Positions 22,571 through 33,284 of a DNA stretch of 64,000 bases are shown piece after piece. Source of the DNA: Nematostella vectensis (taxonomy: Eukaryota > Cnidaria > Anthozoa > Actiniaria > Edwardsiidae); NCBI RefSeq assembly GCF_932526225.1, contig NC_064034.1, positions 2,652,001 to 2,716,000 on the forward strand, given 5' to 3'. The stretch's first letter is position 1. Each line of letters starts with the position of its first letter. The position numbers and the translations under genes are program-made. Under the pieces are notes generated by a model. It did no database searches, was not told where the DNA came from, and was given only the letters and a program-made list of their open reading frames with translations.

Positions 22571-25500
22571 GTAGGTGGGTCTTGGTTTTCGCTACACCTT
22601 AGATACTCTCTGTCAGCCGCCATTTTGTCATTCTGGCGAGATACCGTGTTGAGAAAACATCCATTTTCATTAATAGATTTTTCCGATTGAATTGGAAAAC
22701 GGAAAACGAAGTATGCAATTGTGGTTTAGAAGGTTATGCGACATTTCAGCGCACAACTCTTGCCTCCCAACTGTCCCACTGTGAATTAATTCCAAAGAGT
22801 GGCTGAATGGGACCAGGGCCCACTGACTTATCAGTTGATCTCCGGAGTAGGCTTCACACTTTTCATTTGTTTAAAAGAGGCTTAACACATTTTCGATATT
22901 GACAATGTTTGATCCATTGATATTTCTAAGGATGTGGACCACTGCCCCCCTGACAAGCCTTGCTCCAAACGTGTCAAAAAAGGTAAAAAAACATTTATTC
23001 CTATTCGCTATATCTCGGTAGAAAAATTTTTCATCTTTTATTAGTTGACACCTGATATTACAATTTTTATAAACTATAAAAACAATTTGTTAATACTTTT
23101 AATTAATAGCAAAAGGGTAAAAGATATAACATTGCAGGCGCGTAGACAGGGGGGGTGGGGGGTGCGCTCACCCTCCTTAAACGCCAAGAAATGGGTTATT
23201 GGGGGTTCGTCAAATCCTAATTTCCTTCCATAATGATACCTTGCACAACCTTACCCCACCCCACCCCCCAGTTCAGCCAATACTTTGTAGGCGCTGGGTG
23301 CATGTAGGGTTGTGTTGCTATTTTTGACGTAACTCTTGTTAATCGTTTGCAGTTTTGGACGGAGGATGGTACCAGTTTGGTACAAATGCCTGGAAGCTCT
23401 TCACCAGAAACCTCAACTGGGAAGCAGCGGTGTCTGCGTGTACTGCAGAGGGGGCGGAGCTTACACCTGTCACTCACGCGCTGGATGCCAAATTTCTTGC
23501 TGAGGCGATGCTAGCACGAATTACAGCCACTTCTCGCCCACGTGAGTTTGACAGTAATCATGCAGTCAACTCTTCGACAAAAGGCACCAATAAGCAGAGA
23601 GTATTCCAAATTCCCAATTTGTCAATCAGTCAAGCTATGATCTTTTCTACCGACGCGGACGCCTTCACTGTCTTTACGTTCGCTCTAAAATCGTTCTTTT
23701 TTACTGAGCATTTTTAGGTGATTTCTTCAAAATTGCCGTTGAAGTCATCTAACGCCTAGTTTATAATGTTTTCAAACAGGTTTAAGCGTCGCGCTATTTC
23801 CTTAGTCATGATTCATACCGTCAGTCACGTCTCTAACACATATTATTTTGCCGAATCGACAGGCAAAGGCAAAACAATTTTCCAAATCCGAACTTCTGAA
23901 GGGGGGGGGGGGGGGGGGGGTAGGTAGGGCCCCCGAATTGCCCGCCGAATTTCGATGTGCTCGCAGTTTTCGGCTAATTCTCACATGCTCGCACAATTTT
24001 TTTCCGCCGTGCTCGATTTATTCGGAAACTAAAAATGCTCGGTCTCGCATAAAAAAAACAGGGTGCTCGCCAAAGACCATTCGGGGGCCCTGGAGGTGTC
24101 AAGAGCCAACTCGGGGAAAACTAAAGAAGATTGGACAATCAAAAGAAAAAAAAATATATTGTCACAAAATATAAGAATAAAATCTGCGAATATCATATCG
24201 TAGCGGAGCCAGCGCGGCCGCGGCCGCGCGCGGAGCCCCATAGGTAGAGAAATGGTCTATAACTAGGCGACTCAGTTTTTGTGGTCAATGACGTCATTGT
24301 CACAAGCTGCCATCAGCTGCAAGCCGCGATCTGCCTCGGCACAGGCCTTCAGAGCGCGCAAAACAATATGGCTGATGCGTATTTCTGACCCTCTCAAAAA
24401 CACACGAAAACTGACTGCAGAAAAGCCAAGAATTGTCGAAAAAGAAGTGCTTGAAAACAATCATTCGTGGGAATGCTAACCACGGATATGAACTTGTCTA
24501 ATTATGTGCAAAAGACTGTGTAAAAGCATGGTTGAAAGTTTTGAAGAGTCAAGTCTTGTGCTCGAGTCAAGGTCAGCTGAAATGTCAGAGTAAGCCACAA
24601 GATAAAGAAAGAAAAAACAAGCTAATTTTATAGACACCTTCTCCGACAAGTGCTCATATGTATTTGTTCTTGCACTGGCAGACGTAGGTCTGACGTAGAT
24701 CTTTCGGAGTTGTTTTCTTTTCAAACTTTGAACACCTTTTTTATTGTTGAATTCAATTTATACTTTAAGTACTTACCTCAGGGAATATATATTCTAGGCT
24801 GTTTTTATGAAATTCGATCTCTAAATCTGGCATTAATCATCTATCATAGGAAAATTATAACTAATTTTCATGAATAAATTGAATATAAGTTACCAGAGCT
24901 GTCAACTCTGTCACAAGATTTTGGACCTCATCATAAACCTAATTTATGTGAGAATGTTCATACATTCTCTGTATTCATCCGCATTGGCTCTCTTGTTTGT
25001 TTGTTTTTTTTTTCTCATATTTGCTGTATTTCATCCGATTTAACAAGATTTCTGTCCAAGTTGGGTTGACAGCTATGATATACTAGAAATAAAACCAAAA
25101 GTTATTTTTAATTCATTTCAATGAATGATTGGTCAAATTCTCAAAGATGAGCAAGGCTTAAATGAATTACTTGGCTAAACTCCAGCTTTCTTTGGCGAAA
25201 GAAATAGAGAAGAAATTGAGAGCTGGTCTCCTAAAACCCTAAGTATTAGTAATTTGTGAAAAACAACATATGTTTGATAAACACTTGAAATTTAAATCAG
25301 CTATTCTGGATTATGTATATTCTTTGATTAAAAAAAAAAAAGGTGCACATACATATATAGTCGGCTCGCTTAGCGCACAAAAAGAGCTCAATCTATACAC
25401 AGCGGACAAAAGCACCAAACTTGGTATAAATATAGCCTATGAGATGGTAATTAATACTGAGACCGGTGCCCACCGGTACCATTAGCGGATCCATAGATAA

Positions 25501-27640
25501 AGAGCAATTCTTTTTTTAGAAATCTGGTGTTGCGGGTACCTTGTGGTGAGATTTTCATACCTTTTCATGAGGCAAAAAAAAGATAAAAATGCACATATTT
25601 GAAAACGATTTCTATCATTTAAGCTGTACTTAGTACAGCTTAAATGATAGTACAGCGTAGCCTGTTGTGCGTTGATAAAATATACCATGACAACTCGGAT
25701 CATGTGTTTATCTTTCCATTACGGCCCTATGTTATTTTTTAAATCAAATGATCACAATTGTTTCCGAGGCGAGAGCCTCGCTCTACCCCATGCTAGTTAC
25801 GGGCCAAAGTGCCCAGTATGCCCAGTATATAGATCGGCAGCGGTGGCTGGCGTTTACGGATATGGCGCTCAAAACCATCTGATCGTTTATAACTTACATA
25901 GGATAATTCTGGCTTACGTCAGGTTTGGGCCTAAACGTGTCCTCCTAAAGTTGACGCTAGTACCGTTGACACTTTTTGCACACTTGTTTATAGCACCGTC
26001 GAAGGAAAAATCTTCTGTTTGGAAAAGAAATCCCAGCGGACCCTGCACACATGCTAGCGTACGCGCATCGCTCTGAAAAGTCTCTTTCAGTTTATTTCAG
26101 AATGACTTTTTCCCTTTATTACAATAACGGTCCGCCGATCCTGATCGTGCGCCTTAGAAAAAGCCTCTAAAACTCTGTCCTTTAGTAAAAATCGGTTAAA
26201 GGATTTCTCATTCCCGAAATCTCCCAAGCGTGTCTAATGCGCATCGTGGAACTTGGACATCACAAAAAAGGTACGTACCATTTTTAACAGCTTCCACTTA
26301 TATATTCTGATAATATATTATATCAAATAAGCCTGACAAAAGCTCTACACTTTTTTTATCATCCTCTCTCGCTTCCTGGAGATCTTTCCCTTACTTATGC
26401 TCCACGGCTTTTTCCATCCCTGAGCTCATCATTAAGACATCTTTAAGTTAATAACATAGTCCTTTATTGCTGCGGCGATTCGTTGGAGGTTGGTTGCTAT
26501 CTTGTTAAAAGCATGCGATACGTTCAACCTCGTCACTATAATGCACACGTAGGGAGAAATAAGCACTTTTTTTTTTACAGTTCCTCTTCCGGTCACCTTC
26601 TTTCGTTCTTTTAAGCCTTTAAGCTTTTAAGTTCTTTAAGCCTTTAAAAAGGCTTTCGAGCATTAATACCGCAAATTTGTGATAATTCTTGTGCCATTTT
26701 GCGCTATTTGCGACAAAAGAGTTTCTACAGATGTTTCTTCTGCAGAACATCTAAATCCTTTAATATTGTCAAGAAGAGATTCACAAACTAATTACTTTGA
26801 TTGAGAAGGCATATCTAAAGCATCTCGTTGTTCTGTGGTGTCTAGTTGACATACATTTACAACGCCCCCTATAAAATCCAGCTCTACCTCTTTTTAGCCA
26901 ACGTCAAAATACCCGATAATTGCGAGAATCGCAGATTTAGAAGAAATACATTAAAATTCAAGACAAGAATTCATACTTAGTAGGTTATTGACATTGTAAG
27001 TCCTTGATACATAAAGTATGAGCCTTTTTTCACCTAAAATACGCGATTTTATGAGGTACTTACAGCGTATACTATGCCAATATAAGCCGCCATCTTGGAT
27101 AACCGTGAGGGGGATTGGGTCTAGCCTTGAAAACTTTTTCTCTTAGATAAAGCGTTTTAATGCATCCGACCACAGTTTTATCTTGAAATATCAACAAATA
27201 GCGTTATATTTCCCCTACTAGAATAAAACAATCAGATATTTCGCCTTAGTTTTGGAAATACAAGGTCTTTTAAATTTCACCACAGGAAGCCCGTGATGGA
27301 CGCTTTTTTCTATTTTTTAATTCGTTACACGAAATCCTCATATTAATAAGCATCCTTTTGGCTATCTTTGTGCCAAGTTTGGTGCTTTTGTCCGCTATGT
27401 ATAGATTGAAACACTAAGCGACCGGACTAATAAGGATGGGGATCTGTTATTACCTGAAAAATATGCCTTGTTTTTATACCACCTACAATATTTTCAATAA
27501 ACCTGGGTACCTCAATGTTTTCTTACAAACATTAAAAAACTTTTTTTTCTCATGTCTCAATATAATGTGGTCCAAAAGTGAAATTCCGGTTTCATAGAAA
27601 GCCAAGACAGAGGATGAAGCTACGCGGTTTGCAGTATATA

Positions 27641-27677
<37 letters not shown>

Positions 27678-29542
27678 ATCTGGTTCTCGGTAAATGTCTA
27701 TTTTTAACTGAGGTAGTGTGTTGTATTGCAATGTTGCGATTTATGCGATTTTGCGGCTTTACGACCCCCCCACCCCCCTTACGCCTCCCTCCAAAAGAAG
27801 CTGTAGAACTTTCTCATGTGGTTTGGTAAAGAAAACAAGCTCGTGCTATAACTTAAAACCCTTTTTCGCAGGTCGCACATAAGCTCATGATATCTATTTT
27901 CTGCAGCTAATCTTCCATCTTATAATTTAGCTTTTTAGGAAAAGAGTACAATATTTGAATAAATATTTTTTTAATATTAAAAAGATTTTACTCACAAGAT
28001 TTGCAAGGTGCATCAGCTGATATGACAGGGGAGGGCGCTAGTCTGTCTATGTCTTTCTGCAAGTCTTACAGCTAAACAAATCGGTAGAGATTTCTCGGCA
28101 ATTTTGACATTGCAATATCTACCGGCACAATACCTTGGTGCTGTATCACCAAAAATGTACCAAAAACCATAAATGTCAGAACACCACTTTATTACAAAGT
28201 AGAATTTCCGTTTTATCAGAGCTTGAGTGTGGAAAGTCTTAAATTTTTGGTGTATTTTGTTTTGTAAAGAAATTAGAATTTAATTTCAGATCTGGTAACA
28301 TTGAACGTAATCTTCATTGTAAACAATAAGAGCAACTGAGGGTGACAAAGCTGTCTGTAAAACTATTTATTGGCAGGTACCTCAGGTTCCTTTGTGTTGT
28401 ACAGTTCGCTAGATAGCGGTGCTGGGGCCGAAATCTCCAGCTTAGCCGTGAAGCTTTAGCTGCCATACGGTGTTTCAGCACATGTCTGGAAGTATGGTCT
28501 ATTATTTTTTTCAGTTTACCTGATGTGGACGAGGTTCGATTCTCGACCATGTTCTCGAATTTTTTTTTTTTTTTTTTTTTTTTACTGTTTACCAGCTGCA
28601 ATTCCGTATTCCTTGCTCCTCTTTGCTCACTCCAGTTCTCCGTTGTTGGGTCAAATTCATATTTCTTGCTCATCCCCTCATTCCTTTTTGGGAATCAGCA
28701 ATGAGCAATGAAGAATCTAAAGCGATAGAGTGAAGTACCTATGATGAAACCCCGTTCCTATTCTAGACATGGTATAACTGGTGATGTCCTTATAATTTTA
28801 GAAAAAGCTGGGGTCACGTGCCCTGCGTCACGGCATTGTCATCAATGCTGCAACCATTTAATCGGAAATTCCGGTACTTCTGGTTATTTTGTAAATGGTA
28901 CAGATTTCTCTCACTGGAAAATTTCCGAAAAATATGGAATTGCTTGAGAGGTAGTCCACCGGGGAGACCAGAAATTCCGAAAAATTGTGTACTATTTGCA
29001 GTTTTCCATAGAATATTTGACCGAGGCCCCCTTCGGCCCCTATTACCCAGGACCCCAAAAGTCCGCTTAGTTCGAATTTTTGGGAACGAAGCAAATGGTA
29101 CATTAGTCACCCCGGAAATTCTGGAACATAGGAAAATGTTTCTTACCATTATGGCATTCCGGAAAAACTGGGACATCATTCCGGAATTTCCAATTAAACG
29201 GTAAACAACCAGTCTATCAGTAGCGTAGGGCCTATGACCAGAAGAGGCAACGTTTTTGGCAACATAAATCGAATAATATCTCACGATCTCTGATTCAATG
29301 GCCATCCCAGTCTTGGCGATCTCTAGGATTAATCAAATGTTTGTTGTTGTTGTTTTTTTAATTTTCTTTATCATCGTTAGAACTTCCTTCCGGTTTGAAC
29401 AACCCTTCGTCGTATTATAGACTCGACGGAACAGACAACAATGTCCAGTAAGTCTGTCCACTATCCGTCTCTCTTGTCGTTCCGTCTGTATCGTTGTTTT
29501 ACCGTTTGTCTGGCTATATGTTGAATTATTGCTATTGCCATT

Positions 29543-29577
<35 letters not shown>

Positions 29578-32413
29578 TAGTGTTAGTGTTGGTGTTAGTG
29601 TTAGTGTTATTGGTGTGAATTTCAGGCAATGATTTGCAATATATTATTGTTGTCGTTATCGTTATCGTTATTTCTATCGTTATTGTTATTGTTAAAGAAT
29701 GTCCGGGGAAGCTAGCATCACACTCGACCCACTGAGTACCACCCCTGTACTCCACGTACCTGATACAAGTGCCTCGTATGCCACGGTACCTATCGCCCTC
29801 TTGGAGAGCTCTAGCTTTCAGAGCTTTACCTTGGCTTTACCTTGGCTTTTTTTTACCAAGGACGCGCCTAAAATTTAGAAATTGTTAAGCTTTACCATTC
29901 GAATATTTTGGTGGCTCGAGACTAATAGCTCTGTCACACCAGCGCGATATCTTGTTATCCACGAGCAGGAAGGGCCATGGTAACAAAAAAAAAACAGTGA
30001 AAAACGGTCCGGTAAATACTAAAAAGAGGTGCGATATTTTCTGGAAGTTTTGTCTGTTTTAGTGCACACACAGGGACGCGATAAACAGAGAGGAAATACG
30101 AACCTCTCAGAATACAGAATTCGTTACCGCGTCCGCCAATGAAAAAATATGATTATGCATGAATAAGATTCACACATTAACACGGCGTTTAGTTCGGCGC
30201 GAAACAGTTTGAAACATGGACCCTCAGACTGCCAGGAATAAAAAAAAAGTATTAGCGCTTTTATCTCAAAACTTGACATTTTCAAGATAATTATTGCTAT
30301 ACGCACCCACCTTAATGTCATTACTATTAGTGGATTGTTGTGAAAGTTAATGGGTTAACACTCACCCAAATGGTCTGTGCCGCAGAATGCAGTTCGTCAG
30401 AGGCCGCTGGACCCACCTTGCGTTTGTGATCGATCGAAAGAAATTCTCAGTTGCAGCATGGCAGGACGGCCTGTTCGTGGGGAAAAGTGCAGACAGTGAC
30501 GTTGATCAGATTCTCCCTACGTTGAACAAGCTCGACCTAGGATGTCAAAATTACTTTGATGGCCTGCTTAGCCAACTTCTCATATTTGACAGAGCGTTTG
30601 ATTCGCAGCAAGTTGCCGCATTGAGAGGTAAGCCTTCTGAGATAATGAGACATTGGACTTTGATATTACCATCTAAATTATTGTTTGATGACGTTGGTCG
30701 TGTTTTAAATAGTACGTAATGATGACGATGATAATGATTATGATGACGATGATGATGATTATGACGATGGTGACGGTGATGATGATGTTACGATTATGAC
30801 GATTGTGGTGATGTGATGCTGACGATGTTAGTGATGATGACAATGGTTGTGATGGTCATAATGTTGAAGTAATACGTGCTAGAACTGCACTGGGTCCTTG
30901 GTGGCTAGTGAGAGCGGGCGCCTTAAGTAAAAAAGTAAATAACAGATAAACAATAGCAGGCTTAATGGCTGTGAACTTGGCAATGGAACCAGAAACTCCA
31001 GCCTTGTTCTGGGTAAAAGGAGAGGCTCTTCCAGAGATAGTTAATTTAGGGACTGTGCAATACTTATCAGGAGGGGGATGTAGCGCTAGCACGGACTCGA
31101 ATACAATTGAACCACAGTTTTAAACATCTCCATTTATTTTCCATATAATTCACCGGAGTGAGAGAGATACAAAATCCAATGGTGTGTTGTAGTTTCTCGT
31201 GAGTCGTCTGACAAGTACTATAATAAATTTGCATTATGATGTAATACTTAACATTCTAATTACACACAAATGTCACTCAACGTTACAGGGGGGTCCGTAA
31301 AATGAGCTTCGAATAATGTAAAATTACGTAGGACTCCCCCCCAACAGCGTCAAGTTATGTCGGGCTCCCCTCCTGTTCTTTAAAAATTACGAAGATCCCC
31401 CTACAGTCTACCTGTAGTCACTTGTTTCCTAAAATCCATTCTACTTCGGCATTAGGATAAACATCAGCACCACATATAGCTTAGTTCGACTAAACCGCCA
31501 AATGTTGGGAAACAGTTGTTGAAAAAAATTATATCTTGCCAATATACAGTTAAGGACCAAAAAACCCAAAAAGCATTTCAATGGAGAATCTGAGAATTTT
31601 CTTTTTCTGGAAATGGTCTAAAGCAGAGTTGGAATTTTCTTTTTTCTGTCTAATAAAAAAATGGATTGGGTAATTATAAATGGTTTAACAAAGACCCATA
31701 GACCTGAGATTGTTGTTAGCGGCGTTTTTTTTATCTAAGAAATACCTCCCTTAACAAATCTTACCTTTTTCGTCTTGGTGTGGCCGCTAGAATATGGGTG
31801 CTTACGGGAGTCCGCTTGCTGAGTTTGAGCTCAGGCGACATCAAGACAAACAACGAGCTCATTTTGTCGCCAAGGGTTGAGAGATATGTAGAGGTTTATA
31901 GAACAGTGGTTAAAGGAAAAGATGACATTTTAACTATTTGCGCGAAATTTTGATAAATCTGTAAACAAAGCGAACATTTTGATGTCATTTAAAGTAAGCC
32001 CCGCCCCCCCCCTTTATGTGAAAAAGGGCTGACCCTCCTATCTTGGCAACATTTTAACTAAGTGCCACCCCTCGAGTTTTACAGCCCCCCCCCCCCTTCC
32101 CCTCCAGATAATTATTGCACAGTCCCTTAAAGCTGGGCTCAATCACGAGCGTTTTATTCATATTCTTTTAGATGCCACAATGATGGATCGGCGTGCGTGG
32201 ACTGGGCTCAACGACATCAACACCGAGGGACAATATCGCTATGCAGACATGAGCACCAACGGAATGGGGTACCTTAACTGGGGCACCGCTGGCAGCACCG
32301 CACACTCGGTAGCGTTTGACTGCGTGGCCCTGAGTGCCTGGGACGAGGGCAAAATGCTTGTAGAAAACTGTAACATAACATTGCCATATGTTTGCATGAA
32401 GAAGGTTCCTTGA
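22247..32413 (+). CDS. Secreted mosaic lectin: signal peptide, PAN-like, C-type lectin domain split by LamG-like domain
   Basis: Exons: 22247-22570, 22931-22982, 23353-23541, 29381-29447, 29698-29979 (tentative), 30386-30627 and 32172-32413 (stop TGA). Exon one gives a signal peptide (MRFLVFLLVLLSNTIICIAHG) and a Cys-rich PAN/apple-like segment (CDVIHTLNGVNRDDCRNRC). A short linker (DHCPPDKPCSKRVKK) follows. Exon three is the front half of a CTLD (GWYQFGTNAWKLFTRN, NWEAAVSACTAEGAELTPV). Exons four to six are LamG-like (YYRLDGTDNN; RGRWTHLAFVIDRKKFSVA; GLLSQLLIFDRAF). The last exon is the CTLD back half (RRAWTGLNDINTEGQYRY; YLNWG; FDCVALSAWD; ENCNITLPYVC). Exon five holds a 66-base insertion with TAG, and its junction to exon six would form TGA, so the gene may be broken or exon five mis-modelled. 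No EPN/WND calcium-site motifs. Likely an extracellular recognition protein; ligand unknown. Confidence 0.65.
23137..23260 (+). repeat. Short interspersed repeat with G-rich core, copy 1
   Basis: Begins CAGGCGCGTAGACAGGGGG and shares GCGCGTA.ACAGGG, GCCAA.AA.TGGGT.ATT and CAAAT.CTA with the copy at 36155-36290. A reverse-orientation relative occurs near 41885-41945 (CCCCTGTGTCCGGGCCTG). It looks like a non-autonomous element family. Confidence 0.5.
23353..23541 (+). CDS. Exon 3 of the mosaic lectin: CTLD front half
   Basis: Reads VLDGGWYQFGTNAWKLFTRN, then NWEAAVSACTAEGAELTPVT and DAKFLAEAMLARI, ending GCCCAC|GTGAGT in phase 1. It covers strand 1, helix 1 with the conserved Cys, and helix 2 of a C-type lectin domain, and stops just where the W-x-G-L strand should follow. 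Confidence 0.75.
24898..25085 (+). repeat. Dispersed repeat, copy 2
   Basis: Second copy of the repeat at 6948-7120, same orientation, with the shared anchors GTGAGAAT, ACATTCTCTG, CCGCATTG, GCTGTATTTCA and CCAAGTTGGGTTGA. It carries an added (TTTG)/T run in the middle. Confidence 0.6.
25359..27431. mobile_element. Putative DNA transposon or inverted repeat pair, 2.1 kb
   Basis: The ends are diverged inverted copies of about 90 bp. The left end contains TCAATCTATACACAGCGGAC and AAAAGCACCAAACTTGGTA; the reverse complement of 27363-27425 contains TCAATCTATACATAGCGGAC and AAAAGCACCAAACTTGGCA. No transposase frame lies between them, so it is either a non-autonomous element or two facing copies of one repeat. 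Confidence 0.45.
25612..25650. repeat. Perfect inverted repeat, 18-bp arms
   Basis: CTATCATTTAAGCTGTAC, three-base spacer TTA, then its exact reverse complement. It would form a hairpin or cruciform. It lies within the larger inverted-repeat pair 25359-27431. Confidence 0.9.
28850..29202. mobile_element. Short element with imperfect terminal inverted repeats
   Basis: Left end AACCATTTAATCGGAAATTC and the reverse complement of the right end ACCGTTTAATTGGAAATTC match over about 25 bases with few mismatches. Several internal GGAAATTCCGG words occur in both directions. No protein-coding capacity. Confidence 0.45.
29381..29447 (+). CDS. Exon 4 of the mosaic lectin: LamG-like first strand
   Basis: The 67-nt exon encodes LPSGLNNPSSYYRLDGTDNN plus V, bounded by CGTTAG and CA|GTAAGT, entering in phase 1 and leaving in phase 2. 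It matches the 67-nt exon at 11024-11090 in length, phase and the RLDGTD motif. Confidence 0.7.
29698..29979 (+). CDS. Tentative exon 5 of the mosaic lectin: LamG middle, with 66-base insertion
   Basis: After TTAAAG the frame reads MSGEASITLDPLSTTPVLHV, SASYATVPIALLESSSFQSF, and later FTIRIFWWLETNSSVTPARY followed by LVIHEQEGP. Between the two parts lies a 66-base stretch (29822-29887) bounded by AGCTTTACC on both sides; it contains TAG. The exit donor ATG|GTAACA has the right phase, but joining to 30386 forms TGA. The exon is likely genuine LamG sequence but disrupted. Confidence 0.45.
30386..30627 (+). CDS. Exon 6 of the mosaic lectin: LamG-like C-terminal part
   Basis: Encodes FVRGRWTHLAFVIDRKKFSV, AAWQDGLFVGKSAD, and YFDGLLSQLLIFDRAFDSQQ, bounded by GCCGCAG and G|GTAAGC. 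W-T-H-L-A-F-V-I-D, the QDG turn and the final SQLLIFDRAF strand are standard for LamG/pentraxin folds. Exit phase 1 joins directly to the CTLD back half. Confidence 0.75.
30628..32171. other. Last intron of the mosaic lectin gene
   Basis: Contains a GAT/GAC-rich microsatellite (30718-30850) and an inverted-repeat element (31048-32131). No exon seen. Confidence 0.5.
31048..32131. mobile_element. Non-autonomous element with AGGGACTGTGCAATA termini
   Basis: The left end AGGGACTGTGCAATACTTAT is followed by CAGGAGGGGG; the reverse complement of the right end reads AAGGGACTGTGCAATAATTA then TCTGGAGGGG. A related terminus is near 40530-40560 (GGGAGCAGTCATTAATTATA). No transposase frame inside. Confidence 0.5.
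32172..32413 (+). CDS. Exon 7 of the mosaic lectin: CTLD back half and stop
   Basis: Reads RRAWTGLNDINTEGQYRYAD, GYLNWGTAGSTAHSVAFDC, VALSAWDEGK and ENCNITLPYVCMKKVP-stop after TTTTAG. It carries the W-x-G-L strand, EGQ, NW, and the Cys pattern of a C-type lectin domain. The Cys in PYVC normally pairs with the helix-1 Cys, which here lies on the other side of the LamG exons. Confidence 0.8.
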
Positions 32414-33284
32414 TTACGTTTAAAAAGATTAAGCATGGTACCACGCTCGTGTTTGATTTATTCTCTTAAATGTAAAATTTTAATTCACCAGATGGACCTA
32501 GTTTTTCTGGACGCTCCCGATCCCGCCGATCAAACTCTGCCACATTGACACAGCATGTTGTCTTGGTAGTAATCAGCGTTTTGTCTAATAGCAATAGTTT
32601 CACCGAGCGAATGCGTTCGTATGAATGACGAATGTTCGAGAGAGTCTCTGACTCCACCATTTTGTCATCCTAGCAGAGTACTAACCAGAGATGAACCCAT
32701 CTCCATCGGCTAATTTTGGAAAGCGTTAGGAAATTTTCGATTGAAGTAAACGCAATATAAATGGTTGCTTTTCATTAAGATATTTTTTTCTCATATCAAC
32801 AAGAGCTTGCCTATAGCTAAAGTTAAAATTCAAGAGCACTAGAGTGGAAGGATTTGATTTACACCATTATTTTGGGTCGCGCACATCTGTTTATTTTTAC
32901 TATGATGCTCATTACCTTTATTAACCGAACCAAAAGGGGATCTTAGCCCCCCTCCCCGACCAAACGTTTCTCTTAAAAGAGAAAGTGAAACCCCAAGCCT
33001 CCCTTACAACGCCATTGATAAGAGCTATATTTATATAGTCATTCATAGTTTTAAACAGCTGCCTGCTTTACGTCCTTTATTGTAACACTTTCAAATAAAT
33101 TCATAAATACCTCTGCTTACTTGTACTTCTATAGCCTCGATATTTTACGAGGCATCTAACAGCGCCTTGCGATTTGTCCCATCCAGCTCGTTTGGCTGGG
33201 ATGTCAGCTATATAAAAAGACTCTATCTAGCTCAACTGGTGCCCATACAGGTTTCTTCAAGCGTCTTGTATGGCCGCTATATAG
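32414..33284. other. 3' flank of the mosaic lectin gene
   Basis: Nothing recognisable; no AATAAA was found close to the stop codon at 32411-32413. Confidence 0.4.

Larger units (their letters stand above)
23542..29380. other. Large intron of the mosaic lectin gene, repeat-filled
   Basis: No further lectin exon was recognised in this 5.8-kb stretch. It holds a 20-base G run (about 23900), a dispersed repeat (24898-25085), a perfect hairpin (25612-25650), a pair of long inverted repeats (25359-27431), an A32 run (27645-27676), a T run (28561-28583) and a short inverted-repeat element (about 28850-29202). Confidence 0.55.

Noticed and set aside
25672-26076. 134-codon plus-strand frame
   Set aside because: It lies inside the 2.1-kb inverted-repeat interval, with no recognisable domain and composition like the surrounding non-coding DNA.
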